This document shows, in pieces, positions 28,624 to 36,380 of a stretch of 64,000 bases of DNA. The position numbers and the translations under genes are program-made. The stretch is from JAXLYE01 sp046351595 (lineage in GTDB: Bacteria > Myxococcota_A > Polyangia > Palsa-1104 > JAEUJZ01). The notes beneath the pieces are model-generated. The model was not told the DNA's origin. It did no database searches and saw only the letters and a list, made by a program, of their open reading frames with translations. The stretch lies in assembly GCA_046351595.1 (NCBI GenBank), contig JAXLYE010000003.1, positions 930,001-994,000 on the forward strand. Reading direction: 5' to 3'. The stretch's first letter is position 1; the number at the start of each line of letters is the position of its first letter.

Positions 28624-29811
28624 ATGAGCGTGATTCGCGTCCGCAAGGGGCGGCGGGCGTTCGGGCGGGTGCTGCGGCTCGCAGCGATCGCGAGCGGGCT
28701 GTCTCTGGGCACCCTGATCTCCGGCGGCGGCGCGGGCCTGCCGGCGACCAGCTACGCCAAGGGCAAGGCCGACAAGGCCGGCCAGGCCGGCCAGGGGAGC
28801 CAGGGAACTAAGTCGGGCAAGTCGGGCAAGTCGGGCAAGCCGCTGTCGAAAGAGGCGCTGTTCGCCAAGGCCGCGCCCTCGACGGTCCTTTTATACGTGC
28901 CGCTCAAGGGCGGCTACAGCCTGGGCAGCGGCGTCATCGTCGAGCCGAGCGGCCTGGTCGTCACCAACGCCCACGTCGTCGCGTCGGCGCAGGAGCAGGT
29001 CCAGGTCTTCTTGTACAAGCCCGAGGAGCGCACGCTCGAGATGAGCCTGGAGGCGTACGTGCGCTCGCACAAGCCGCTTATGGGCACGATCATCAAGCGC
29101 GGCAAGGGCGTGGATCTGGCGCTGGTCCGCCTGCCGGCCGCGGCGTATCCGGCGATCGAGCTCGGCGACTCGGACACGGTCCAGGTCGGGCAGGACGTCG
29201 TCGCCATCGGCAACCCGCAGGGGCTGACCTGGACGTTCACCTCGGGCGCGGTCAGCGCGCTGCGCACCGACGCGATCCAGACCGACGCGTCGATCAACCC
29301 GGGCAACTCCGGCGGCGCGCTGCTCGACATGCGGGCGCGCCTCATCGGCATCAACACGTTCATCCGCAAGGACTCGCAGGGACTGGGCTTCGCCATCCCG
29401 GTCAACGCCGTCAAGGTCATGGTCGACACCTTCGGCAACAACACCGAGCCCGAGCCGCCGCCGCCGCCGCAGGGCCTGGCGCTGTCCAAGAACCCCGTGG
29501 GCCTGGGCTCGCTCGCCATCAGCCAGGACCTGGGCAAGCTGCGCCTGATCAACGCCCGCCGCAGCAACAAGCAGGTCGAGGGGATGCTCGGGCGCGACCT
29601 CGACGCCGTCGAGGACCTGCGCGTGCGCCTGGTCAAGGGCGAGCTCACCGTCGGGCAGCTGGTCCCGCTTCTGGTGGATCAGATCAAGCTGATCGCGCAG
29701 CACAACGCCGCCGCGCCCAGCGAGCAGAGCGACCCGGCGCGGGCCGAGCTGCAGCGCCAGCTCGAGAAGACCTTCGACCACATCAAGCAGCTCGTCCAGC
29801 TCTCGCAGTAG
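28624..29811 (+). CDS. HtrA-like trypsin-family serine protease
   Basis: This 395-residue exported protease of family S1C starts at ATG 28624, with GAGGG about ten bases upstream. A hydrophobic segment at residues 18-45 should direct export or anchor it. A Gly/Ser/Lys repeat (SGKSGKSGK) makes a flexible linker before the catalytic domain. The triad is complete: H117 (TNAHVV), D164 (GVDLALVRL) and S229 (GNSGGALL). The activation loop has the HtrA-like pattern DAIQTDASINPGNSGG. Unlike DegP, no PDZ domain follows; the last 120 residues are helical and rich in Glu/Gln/Lys with a Pro run between. It may act in envelope stress or protein quality control. It converges on the kinase fragment, with a hairpin between them. 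Confidence 0.88.
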   Translation: MSVIRVRKGRRAFGRVLRLAAIASGLSLGTLISGGGAGLPATSYAKGKADKAGQAGQGSQGTKSGKSGKSGKPLSKEALFAKAAPSTVLLYVPLKGGYSLGSGVIVEPSGLVVTNAHVVASAQEQVQVFLYKPEERTLEMSLEAYVRSHKPLMGTIIKRGKGVDLALVRLPAAAYPAIELGDSDTVQVGQDVVAIGNPQGLTWTFTSGAVSALRTDAIQTDASINPGNSGGALLDMRARLIGINTFIRKDSQGLGFAIPVNAVKVMVDTFGNNTEPEPPPPPQGLALSKNPVGLGSLAISQDLGKLRLINARRSNKQVEGMLGRDLDAVEDLRVRLVKGELTVGQLVPLLVDQIKLIAQHNAAAPSEQSDPARAELQRQLEKTFDHIKQLVQLSQ

Positions 29812-29844
29812 GCGGGGCCGCTGCGCCTGCGACTGGCCGGATCC

Positions 29845-29867
29845 AGGAATCAGAGGCTCTGATTCCT
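29845..29867. terminator. Bidirectional terminator hairpin
   Basis: AGGAATCAG and CTGATTCCT (extendable to 11 bases each) pair around a short loop, 34 bases past the protease stop and 50 bases before the convergent kinase fragment ends. An A-rich stretch follows, giving U-rich transcript on the other strand. It should end transcription from both sides. Confidence 0.65.
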
Positions 29868-29916
29868 AGTCCAAGCAAAATAAGAAATCCTTATGAAGGA
29901 CGGGCGCGCCGGCGGG

Positions 29917-31117
29917 TCAGCGCCCGCGCTCGGACAGCAGGGCCGAGATCTCGCGCTTGAGCAGGAGCGCGCTCTGCGAGCTCGGCTCCGTGCCGAGGAT
30001 CTTGTTGACGGTGCTCATCGCCTCCGCGTACTGCTTGCCGGTGACCTGCGCCTGCGCCAGGAGCAGCAGGTAGGGCACCGGGTTCTTGCGCTCCAGCCGC
30101 GCCGCCTTGGCGAAGGCGACCTGGGCCCCGGTCGCGTCCCGGGCGCGCAGCTTCTTTTGGCCGGTGCGCACCAGCGCCTCGATCTGCTTGCGCTGCGTGT
30201 CCTCGGCGGCCTGCGGCCCGGGCGTCGGCGTGAGCGCGCTGCCCGGAGCCGGCGCGGCGGGCTGCTGCGGCGTCGTCGTTGTCGTTGTTGGCGTCGGGGT
30301 CGGCGTCGGTGCGGCCGGCTGCGGGGTTGGGATCGGCGCCGGCGCGCCCGGCTGCGGCGTCGGGGTCGGCGTCGGTGCGACCGGCTGCGGCGCCGGCGGT
30401 CGCGCGGCCGGCTCGACGGGAGCGGGCGGCGCCGGCCGCGCCTTGAGCCACAGCCCCGCGCCCCCGACCACCGCCACCAGCACCAGGGCCCCGGCCCCGG
30501 TCACGAGCGCCGGCGGCCGCCGTCCCGTCCCGAAGGTGCCGAGGCCGCGCTGCCCGGCGGCGCCGCGCAGCGTCGAAGGCGGCGAGTCGCCCGCGAAGGC
30601 GTCGAGGTCGCCCGCGCGGCCCGGCGGCGGCGCGCTCAGGCTCGGGTGCGTCGAGCGCGGGTTCAGCGCGATGATGCGCTCGAGCTCGCGCACCACCTCG
30701 GCCATGCTCGGCCGCGCCTCGGCCTTCTTCTCGAGCATGCGGTGCACGAGCTTGCCGAGGTCCGGGTTGACCTTGGGCACGCGCTCGCTCAGCTTGGGCA
30801 CCGGCTCGAACATGTGCATGGCGACGATCTCGCCGAAGCCCTCGGAGACGAACGGCGGCCGGCCCGAGAGCAGCTCGTAGATCATGATGCCGAGCGCGTA
30901 GACGTCGACCCGATCGGTGATCGGGCCCACGCCGCGGCACTGCTCGGGCGCCATGTACGTCGGCGTCCCGAGCATGGCCCCGGTCCGCGTCTTGACGCCG
31001 CTCGGCTCGCCCGGCGGTGCCGGCTCGGCGGTGACCAGCTTGGCGATGCCGAAGTCCAGGACCTTGGCCCGCTCGCCGCCGGGCACCTCGGGATCGGCGA
31101 CGAGCATGACGTTATCG
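29917..31117 (-). pseudogene. Ser/Thr kinase, C-terminal half (cut by inversion)
   Basis: This is the C-terminal half of a Hanks-type kinase. Homology begins at PDNVMLV (31117) and continues through DFGIAKL, GTPTYMAPEQC, DVYALGIMIYELLSG and the C-lobe. A Pro-rich linker, one transmembrane helix (ALVLVAVVGGAGLWL), a long Pro/Thr repeat region (APTPTPTPQP type) and a helical, TPR-like C-terminus of about 95 residues follow. An ATG at 31107 could start a 396-residue product, but it would lack the Gly loop, the ATP-binding Lys and the catalytic HRD. Upstream of 31117 the sequence has no kinase character. It fits the half-kinase at 18143-18735 exactly, with nothing missing or duplicated. The restored protein would be 597 residues, downstream of the cyclase. 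Confidence 0.88.
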
Positions 31118-31265
31118 GGCTGAGCGTCGTCCCCGTCGCCGCGGCGCCGTGATTCGTTCCGTCGCGACGGGCCGGGACCGCCGCATCGCGCACCCCGCGG
31201 GCCCTCGGCGCGCCGGGGTCGCCGGTTTGCTCGCGCCCGCGCCCGGTCCGGCCTATGTTGAATGC

Positions 31266-31559
31266 ATGGCCGCCGCCAAAGAGGATCGACTGACCGAGCG
31301 ACAGTTCGCGCGCATCGCCCGCGCGCTGGCCGAGCCGCGTCGCTACCAGATCCTCAAGCAGATCGGCGCCAGCGACGAGCCCTGCTTCTGCTCCGCGCTG
31401 CTCCAGGCGCACGACGTGAGCGCCGCCACCCTGTCGCACCACCTGAAGGAGCTGGAGACCGCGGGGCTCATCGAGATCGTCCGCGAGGGCAAGTTCGCAA
31501 AGCTTGTCCTTATGCGCGACGTCCTGCGCGCGTACCTCGACCGCCTCGCGCAGATCTAG
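31266..31559 (+). CDS. ArsR-family winged-helix repressor
   Basis: This 97-residue DNA-binding protein has an ArsR/SmtB-type winged helix (about residues 12-90). The recognition helix is in DVSAATLSHHLKELETAGLI and the wing in VREGKFAKLVL. A CFC pair near residue 40 lies next to the first helix of the HTH unit. Metal-sensing members use Cys there, but many ArsR proteins sense other signals, and the other usual ligands are not evident. ATG 31266 gives the family's usual length. The next gene encodes an SDR reductase 122 bases downstream. A palindrome overlapping the promoter of that gene is a good candidate operator for this repressor. Confidence 0.88.
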   Translation: MAAAKEDRLTERQFARIARALAEPRRYQILKQIGASDEPCFCSALLQAHDVSAATLSHHLKELETAGLIEIVREGKFAKLVLMRDVLRAYLDRLAQI

Positions 31560-31610
31560 GCTCTGGCTGGCGGGCCTGCTGGCGGCGCGATCTTTTTTGC
31601 GGGGGGCTGG

Positions 31611-31639
31611 TTGACAGCTCCGCGAGCAACATTTAGATA
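31611..31639 (+). promoter_or_regulatory. Sigma-70-type promoter of the SDR gene
   Basis: A consensus -35 TTGACA (31611-31616) is followed after 17 bases by TAGATA (31634-31639). It lies 43 bases before the SDR start and stands out in AT content from its surroundings. Confidence 0.65.
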
Positions 31640-31648
31640 TTCATCTAA
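31633..31648. promoter_or_regulatory. Likely ArsR operator overlapping the -10 box
   Basis: The palindrome TTAGAT-ATTC-ATCTAA (6-4-6, perfect) covers the -10 region of the SDR promoter. ArsR-family repressors bind such AT-rich dyads close to the -10. The regulator gene lies just upstream, so repression of the SDR gene is the natural reading. Binding is inferred. Confidence 0.6.
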
Positions 31649-31681
31649 TCGTCAAAGTGACGATCGGGAAGGAGTCGATCC

Positions 31682-32410
31682 ATGAAGCTCAAGGACAAGG
31701 TCGCTGTCATCACCGGTGCCACCTCGGGAATGGCGCTCGCCACCGCCAAGCTCTTCGTCGAGGAGGGGGCCTACGTCTTCATCACCGGCCGCCGAAAGGA
31801 GCAGCTCGACGAGGCGGTGCGCACCATCGGCCGCAACGTCACCGGCGTCCGGGGCGACGCCGCCAGCCTCGAGGATCTCGATCGCCTGTTCGAGACCGTG
31901 CGGCGCGAGAAGGGCTACGTCGACGTGGTCTTCGCCAGCGCCGGCCACGGCGAGTTCGCGCCGATCGGCGCGGTGACCGAGGAGCACTTCGACAAGACCT
32001 TCGATCTCAACGTGCGCGGCACCCTGTTCACGGTGCAGAAGGCGCTGCCGCTGTTGCGCGACGGCGGCTCGATCATCCTCAACGGCTCCGTCGCCGCGAC
32101 CAAGGGCTTCCCGGCCTTCGGGGTCTACAGCGCCAGCAAGGCCGCCCTGCTCGCGTTCGCGCGCAGCTGGACCGCGGATCTTAAGGCGCGCAACATCCGC
32201 GTCAACGTGCTAAGCCCGGGCCCGGTCGAGACCGCGCTGTTCCTGACCCTGCCGCAGCAGGGCCGCGAGCAGTTCATCGCCCAGATCCCGCGCGGCAAGG
32301 CCGGTCAGCCCGAGGAGATCGCGACCGCGGCCCTGTTCCTCGCCACCCCGGACTCCAGCTTCGTCACCGGCGGCGAGCTCCTGGTCGACGGCGGCGTCGC
32401 GCAGCTCTAG
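31682..32410 (+). CDS. Short-chain dehydrogenase/reductase
   Basis: This 242-residue NAD(P)-dependent oxidoreductase is of the classical SDR family. The cofactor motif is TGATSGMA (residues 11-18, last Gly of the usual TG-x-x-x-G-x-G replaced by Ala). GRR after the second strand favours NADPH. The catalytic set is S136, Y149 and K153 (YSASK), with SAG in place of the usual NNAG motif. The PG motif (LSPGPVET) and the C-terminal LVDGGVAQL are typical. The ribosome site AAGGAG is eight bases before the ATG. ArsR-SDR pairs of this kind are frequent in bacteria, and the operator suggests the enzyme is induced by the ligand or stress the repressor senses. The substrate is unknown. Confidence 0.9.
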   Translation: MKLKDKVAVITGATSGMALATAKLFVEEGAYVFITGRRKEQLDEAVRTIGRNVTGVRGDAASLEDLDRLFETVRREKGYVDVVFASAGHGEFAPIGAVTEEHFDKTFDLNVRGTLFTVQKALPLLRDGGSIILNGSVAATKGFPAFGVYSASKAALLAFARSWTADLKARNIRVNVLSPGPVETALFLTLPQQGREQFIAQIPRGKAGQPEEIATAALFLATPDSSFVTGGELLVDGGVAQL

Positions 32411-32412
32411 CG

Positions 32413-33039
32413 CTACTTGGCGGGCTTGTCCTGCTTGCGCGTCATCTCGACGTCGATGGTGATGCTGACCTCCTCGCCGACCGCGACGCCGCCGCTCTCG
32501 AGCAGCTTGTTCCATCCGAGCCCGAAGTCCTTGCGGTTGATCTTGGTCGTGGCCTGCGCGCCGGTCCGGATGTTGCCCCACGGATCCTTGGTCTCGGCCG
32601 CCGGGCCCTCGACGTCGAGCACGACCTCGCGCGTCACGCCGTGGATCGACAGGTCGCCGGTCACCTTGAGCTTGCCCGCGCCGGCCTGAGCGACCCGCTT
32701 GGACTTGAAGGTGATCGTCGGGAACTTGGCGACGTCGAAGAAGTCCGCGCCCTTCAAGTGCTCGTCGCGCTTGGGCTCGCGCGTATTGATCGAGCTGACG
32801 TCGATGGTCGCCTCGACGCGCGACTTGCTCGGGTCCTTGTCGTTGTACTCGATGGTGCCGGTGACCTTGCCGAACTCGCCGCGCACGTTGGAGACCATGA
32901 GGTGGCGCACCGAGAACTGCGCGCCGCTGTGCGAGGGATCGATCTCCCAGGCGGCGGCGTGCGCGCGGCCGGCAGTGAGCAGCCCGACGAGGGACAGGGC
33001 ATAGGCGGCGAAGCGGAGGGGGGAGGTCTTGCGCGTCAT
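32413..33039 (-). CDS. Periplasmic YceI-family lipid-binding protein
   Basis: This 208-residue exported protein starts at ATG 33039, eight bases after AAGGAG; a GTG 18 bases upstream would overlap the ribosome site. The signal peptide (residues 9-29, ending AHA) leads into a YceI lipocalin-like beta-barrel. Blocks are WEIDPSHSGAQFSVRHLMVS, GTIEYNDKDPSKSRVEATID, the FDVAKFPTITF core and VTGDLSIHGVTREV. YceI proteins bind isoprenoids such as polyprenyl quinones and respond to acid or osmotic stress. The gene is divergent from a LysR regulator across 94 bases, the classic arrangement for control by that regulator. It is convergent with the SDR gene, with stops two bases apart. Confidence 0.92.
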   Translation of the reverse strand: MTRKTSPLRFAAYALSLVGLLTAGRAHAAAWEIDPSHSGAQFSVRHLMVSNVRGEFGKVTGTIEYNDKDPSKSRVEATIDVSSINTREPKRDEHLKGADFFDVAKFPTITFKSKRVAQAGAGKLKVTGDLSIHGVTREVVLDVEGPAAETKDPWGNIRTGAQATTKINRKDFGLGWNKLLESGGVAVGEEVSITIDVEMTRKQDKPAK

Positions 33040-33090
33040 CGAGGGGTTCTCCTTCACTTGAGCTGTTTACAGAGGTCAAGATGCAGTAGT

Positions 33091-33117
33091 TTCTGAACTG
33101 GCACCAGCCATCAAGAA
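33091..33117. promoter_or_regulatory. Imperfect dyad, possible LysR binding site
   Basis: The intergenic region between yceI and lysR holds an imperfect dyad. The outer arms are TTCTGA and TCAAGAA, and the inner arms are CTGG and CCAG. A smaller palindrome, AACAC-G-GTGTT, lies just before the lysR start. LysR regulators normally bind such a divergent region to control both genes. The exact site is uncertain. Confidence 0.4.
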
Positions 33118-33133
33118 CGCAACACGGTGTTTC

Positions 33134-34021
33134 GTGGAGAAAACACAAGCCGACTACCAGCTGCTGGCCATCTTCGTCGCCGTGGCCGAGCAGAGCAGCT
33201 TCTCGAAGGCGGCGCACAAGCTGGGGATGGGGAAGGGGACGGTGAGCCGCGCCATCGCGCGCCTGGAGGAGCAGGTCGGCGCGGAGCTCTTGCACCGCAC
33301 CACGCACGCGGTCGCGCTGTCGACGGCCGGGGCGGCGCTGTACGAGCGGACCGCGCACCACCTTGCCGCGCTCGATCAGGCGGTGTGCAAGCTGCCCGAG
33401 CGCGCCGAGCAGCCCTCGGGCCGGCTGCGCCTCACCGCGCCGCCGGACTTCGGCACCATCGTCCTGCCCGAGATCCTGTCGCAGTTCTCGCTGCGCTACC
33501 CGGACGTGCGCTTCGACGTGCGGCTGACCAACCAGGTCGTCGACCTGGTCGCCGAGGGCTTCGACGCGGCGATCCGCGCCTCGGCGCACCGGATGAAGGA
33601 CTCGAGCCTGACGGTGCGGCGGCTCGGCTCGCCGGGGAGCGGCTTCTACGCCTCGCCCGCGTACCTCGCGCGGCGCGGCAAGCCCCGGCGCCTGAGCGAC
33701 GAAACGCACGACTGGATCATGCACCCCGGAATCGTCGCGCACTGGCAGCTCGCGCGTGAGCGGGCCTGGCGCTTTCTGTGCGACGACTTCCTGCTCATCC
33801 GCGACCTGGTACGCGACGGCGCGGGGCTGGGCTGCATGCCGTCGTTCGTGGCCGAGCCGTACGTGCGCGAGGGGGCGATCGAGCCCGTGCCGCTCGCCGA
33901 CCTGCCGCGCGGCGACGCCGTCTTCATCCTGCTTTATCCCTCGAGCGGGCAGGTGCCGCGCAAGGTGACGGCGTTCCGCGACTTCCTGTTGGAGCGCTTG
34001 AAGAAGTCGCCGTTCGGGTAG
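33134..34021 (+). CDS. LysR-family transcriptional regulator
   Basis: This 295-residue regulator starts at GTG 33134. The N-terminal winged helix (about residues 8-66) has the HTH core SSFSKAAHKLGMGKGTVSRAIARLEEQVG. The effector domain (about residues 92-290) contains PDFGTIVLPEILSQFSLRYPDVRF and a GFDAAIR segment typical of the CrgA-like LysR subgroup. It is divergent from yceI and likely regulates it and itself. The effector is unknown. The start is supported by the family's usual length; no strong ribosome site precedes it. Confidence 0.9.
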   Translation: MEKTQADYQLLAIFVAVAEQSSFSKAAHKLGMGKGTVSRAIARLEEQVGAELLHRTTHAVALSTAGAALYERTAHHLAALDQAVCKLPERAEQPSGRLRLTAPPDFGTIVLPEILSQFSLRYPDVRFDVRLTNQVVDLVAEGFDAAIRASAHRMKDSSLTVRRLGSPGSGFYASPAYLARRGKPRRLSDETHDWIMHPGIVAHWQLARERAWRFLCDDFLLIRDLVRDGAGLGCMPSFVAEPYVREGAIEPVPLADLPRGDAVFILLYPSSGQVPRKVTAFRDFLLERLKKSPFG

Positions 34022-34040
34022 TACGGAGGGGGAGTCAGTT

Positions 34041-34202
34041 TACGGACGCGGGTCCTGTCGCCTACGGGAATCCCGTCGCTTTCGCGTCGGGAGCCCTCCC
34101 TCCGGCGCCACCCGCTCTTTGTACGGACGCAGGTCCTGTCGCCTACGGGAATCCCGTCGCTTTCGCGTCGGGAGCCCTCCCTCCGGCGCCACCCGCTTTC
34201 TT
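34041..34202. repeat. Tandem 81-bp duplication
   Basis: Two head-to-tail copies of about 81 bases (34041-34121, 34122-34202) differ at one base near the start and around the CTCTTTG/CTTTCTT ends. Each copy carries the dyad ACGGG-AAT-CCCGT and a second imperfect stem, CCCG-t-CGC-TTTC-GCG-t-CGGG. Just past it AGGAATC repeats three times (from 34206). No gene fits here. It may be a REP-like transcript end between the convergent LysR and lipoprotein genes. Confidence 0.8.
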
Positions 34203-34251
34203 GGTAGGAATCAGGAATCAGGAATCGGAATCAGTGGACGGAATTCCCGGG

Positions 34252-35967
34252 TCAGCCGAGGGGGATCTGGAACTCGTCCCAGGCGGGGGTGTGGTTGTTC
34301 TGGTTCGGGGTCTGGGTCGGGATGTAGATGGCGGGGTAGTCCTTGTCCAGCTCCTCGCCGGCGGGTCCGTCCTTGGTGACGACGGCGCCGAGGTACAGCT
34401 GCGGGTTGCCGGCGGCGCGGCGCTTGGACGAGAACACGACCCAGTAGTAGTGCCGGCCGTTCGCGGTCCGTGCGCTCGGTGACCAGCGCGCCCACGAGTT
34501 GGTCAGGCCCGGGCTCTTCTTGCCGGTGCACGCGGGCGGATCGTTGGCGGCGAGCCGCGTCGGCGTGCCGCCCTTGCCCGGCGCGATCCAGATCTCGGCC
34601 GGGGCCGCGTCGTACATCTGCTGGCCGCGCGGTACGCGGTTATACGACAGGAACGTGTCGCCCGGCGAGAACGTCGGGTAGTACTGGTTGGTCATCGTCG
34701 AGTTGACGCCGGGCAGGGGCTGCGCCGCGCCGCCGTTGTGGTTGTTGTACGGCACGGCCCACAGGTCCGAGTTGCCGGTGTCGAGGCGGCCGTCGATGAT
34801 GTTGCTGCTGGATGAGTAGACGACGGTGTTGCCGTCGCGGCTCCAGGCCGGGGCGGCGGCGCCGTTGCTGTCGCCGGTGCGCGGCAGGATGCCGGTGCCG
34901 CCGGTGGTCGCGTGCAGGTCGGTCCAGTTGATCTCCCAGCGGCCGCCGCTGCCGTTGGGGCTGAGCGTCAGCAGCACCGCGTCGCTGGCCGAGTAGTGCG
35001 CGGGCGACAGCAGCGTGAAGGTCTGCGTGGTGCGCGACAGGTTCGCCATCGCGTTCGCGCTGATCTGCCCGGCCGAGGGCGCTCCCGACGAGCCGTTGAC
35101 CAGCCGCGCGTCCACGGCCCAGCGCGGATCGCTGCGCGTGAAGAAGGCCAGCGTGCCGTCCGGCGACGAGGTGTGGCAGCCCAGGCAGACCGTGGTCTTG
35201 CCAGCGGTGGTGATCGATCCCGGGCTCATGACGTCGCGGACCGTCTTGTCGCCGATGCGGAAGCCCTTGAGCCCCGTGGCCTGCGTGGCCGGCACGATCC
35301 ACCAGTACACGATCGAGCCGAGCGCCGGCACCGGTGCGATGTGGATTGTGCCCGAGGTGCCGGGCAGCACGCTGCTTATGACCTTGCCGCCGCTCACCTG
35401 CGCGCCGCGCAGCGTGACCTGGATGTCGAGGTCGGCGCTGTGCTGGGTCAGGCCCTGCCACATCTCGTCGGGCAGCGTGAACGAGGTCTGGTCGGTGTAG
35501 ACCACCAGGTCGTTGGTCTGGTTGGACAGGTGCAGGCGCAGCTCGAACAGGTTCTGGCCGCCGACCGCGGTCCACTCGAACAGCGGCGGCGTGAAGTTCA
35601 TCGGGAAGAGCGCGCCCATCGTCGGCTCGGTCATGCACGGGCCGCCGCTGTCCCCGGCCGGGGCCTGGGCAAAGGCGCTGGCGAGCTCGCCGGCCATGGC
35701 GGTCTGGACGCCGCCGGCGCCGATCGGCGCGGCCGGCAGATCGCTGTACGGGCCGCTGAAGGGCACCGCCATGTCGACGACGGTCTCGCTCCCGCCGAGG
35801 CTGTTGGAGTTGCAGGCGACCGCGCCGGCGCCGACCAGCGCGAAAAGCGCCGTGAGCCTGGCGAGGCCAGAAGAGGCGCGGCGCAAAGAGGTGCGGCGCA
35901 AAGAAGCGAGGCCAAAAGAGGCGAGGCCAAAAGAGGCGGGCCAAGGCAGCAGAGTTCCGGATCGCAT
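34252..35967 (-). CDS. Lipoprotein with TolB-like propeller and CxxCH motif
   Basis: This protein of about 571 residues starts at ATG 35967, six bases after AGGAGGATG. The signal peptide is unusually long: five copies of a near-repeat (FGLAS, LRRTS, LRRAS types, residues 12-35) precede the hydrophobic core. The lipobox is AVAC. A CxxCH heme-attachment motif (CLGCHTSSPDG) lies about midway, followed by segments such as APAWSRDGNTVVYSS and YYPTFSPGDTFLSYN. These are PD40/TolB-like propeller repeats. One c-type heme on a lipoprotein propeller suggests extracellular electron transfer or sensing (inference). Similar cytochrome-propeller lipoproteins occur in Myxococcota. It is convergent with the LysR gene and has no operon partner. 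Confidence 0.75.
   Translation of the reverse strand: MRSGTLLPWPASFGLASFGLASLRRTSLRRASSGLARLTALFALVGAGAVACNSNSLGGSETVVDMAVPFSGPYSDLPAAPIGAGGVQTAMAGELASAFAQAPAGDSGGPCMTEPTMGALFPMNFTPPLFEWTAVGGQNLFELRLHLSNQTNDLVVYTDQTSFTLPDEMWQGLTQHSADLDIQVTLRGAQVSGGKVISSVLPGTSGTIHIAPVPALGSIVYWWIVPATQATGLKGFRIGDKTVRDVMSPGSITTAGKTTVCLGCHTSSPDGTLAFFTRSDPRWAVDARLVNGSSGAPSAGQISANAMANLSRTTQTFTLLSPAHYSASDAVLLTLSPNGSGGRWEINWTDLHATTGGTGILPRTGDSNGAAAPAWSRDGNTVVYSSSSNIIDGRLDTGNSDLWAVPYNNHNGGAAQPLPGVNSTMTNQYYPTFSPGDTFLSYNRVPRGQQMYDAAPAEIWIAPGKGGTPTRLAANDPPACTGKKSPGLTNSWARWSPSARTANGRHYYWVVFSSKRRAAGNPQLYLGAVVTKDGPAGEELDKDYPAIYIPTQTPNQNNHTPAWDEFQIPLG
35861..35950. repeat. 15-bp tandem repeat inside a signal peptide
   Basis: Five to six units of 15 bases (GCGAGGCCAAAAGAG and variants) run in frame within the start of the lipoprotein gene. 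They lengthen its n-region in steps of five residues. Units at 35906 and 35921 are identical. Copy number could vary between strains without shifting the frame. Confidence 0.8.
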
Positions 35968-36203
35968 CGATTCATCCTCCTGGTGCTTCTGAACCGGCTC
36001 GCGGCGCCTCACGAGAGCGCACCCGCGGCGTTCCCCCACTGCCCAGGCTAGACCATCTTGACGCCGACCGCGCGGTGCCCGAGAAGCGCTGCGGTCGCGA
36101 CGGCGCACCGGTCGCGATCGGCCCCCGCTCGCACGGGTGTGCGGGCGGGCCGCGTGTCGTCGGGGAGGGGCGCGGCGGCGCGCCGGCACGCCAGTGCAGG
36201 CTC

Positions 36204-36291
36204 GTTTCACCCTGTTTCACCTCTGTTTCAGGTGAAACATCTGGCTGGAGCCCCGTCGAGCTCGCGCCGCTTTTTGCCGCCGAGGTGAAAC
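36204..36291. promoter_or_regulatory. Cluster of GTTTCACC boxes with a parS-like palindrome
   Basis: Four copies of the 8-mer GTTTCACC or its inverse lie within 88 bases, at 36204-36211, 36214-36221, in the palindrome, and at 36284-36291. The palindrome TGTTTCAGGTGAAACA at 36224-36239 matches the widespread ParB site TGTTTCACGTGAAACA in 15 of 16 bases. It lies in a 413-base gap (35968-36380) with no other gene. It may bind ParB or a dimeric repressor; no parA or parB is in the window. Confidence 0.5.
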
Positions 36292-36307
36292 GTGCGGGCA
36301 GGACGAA

Positions 36308-36339
36308 GCGGCGCCTCCCTGCACCGGGAAGCGCCGCTC
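36308..36339 (-). terminator. Strong hairpin after the small secreted-protein gene
   Basis: Two 13-base arms (AGCGGCGCCTCCC and GGGAAGCGCCGCT, one mismatch) enclose the loop TGCACC. It lies 42 bases past the stop of the gene at 36381. No U-tract follows, so its strength as a terminator is uncertain. Confidence 0.55.
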
Positions 36340-36380
36340 GGTCGCCGGATCGGCGGCGGCTGCAGCGTGCCAGCCAGAGC

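Larger units (their letters stand above)
18736..31117. other. 12.4-kb segment inferred to be inverted
   Basis: The two ends of this segment lie exactly where one kinase gene is broken. Joining bases up to 18735 with the reverse complement from 31117 gives AAG-CCC-GAT, which encodes K-P-D. It restores HRDLKPDNVMLV in frame; 593 plus 1201 bases equals 598 codons. A 4-base inverted microhomology (AGCC at 18732-18735, GGCT at 31118-31121) marks the ends. No long inverted repeat or recombinase gene is seen at either end. The segment carries the LodB-like, LodA-like, LamG, Sel1 and HtrA-like genes. Whether it is a real event in this strain or an assembly error cannot be decided from one sequence. 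Confidence 0.75.
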
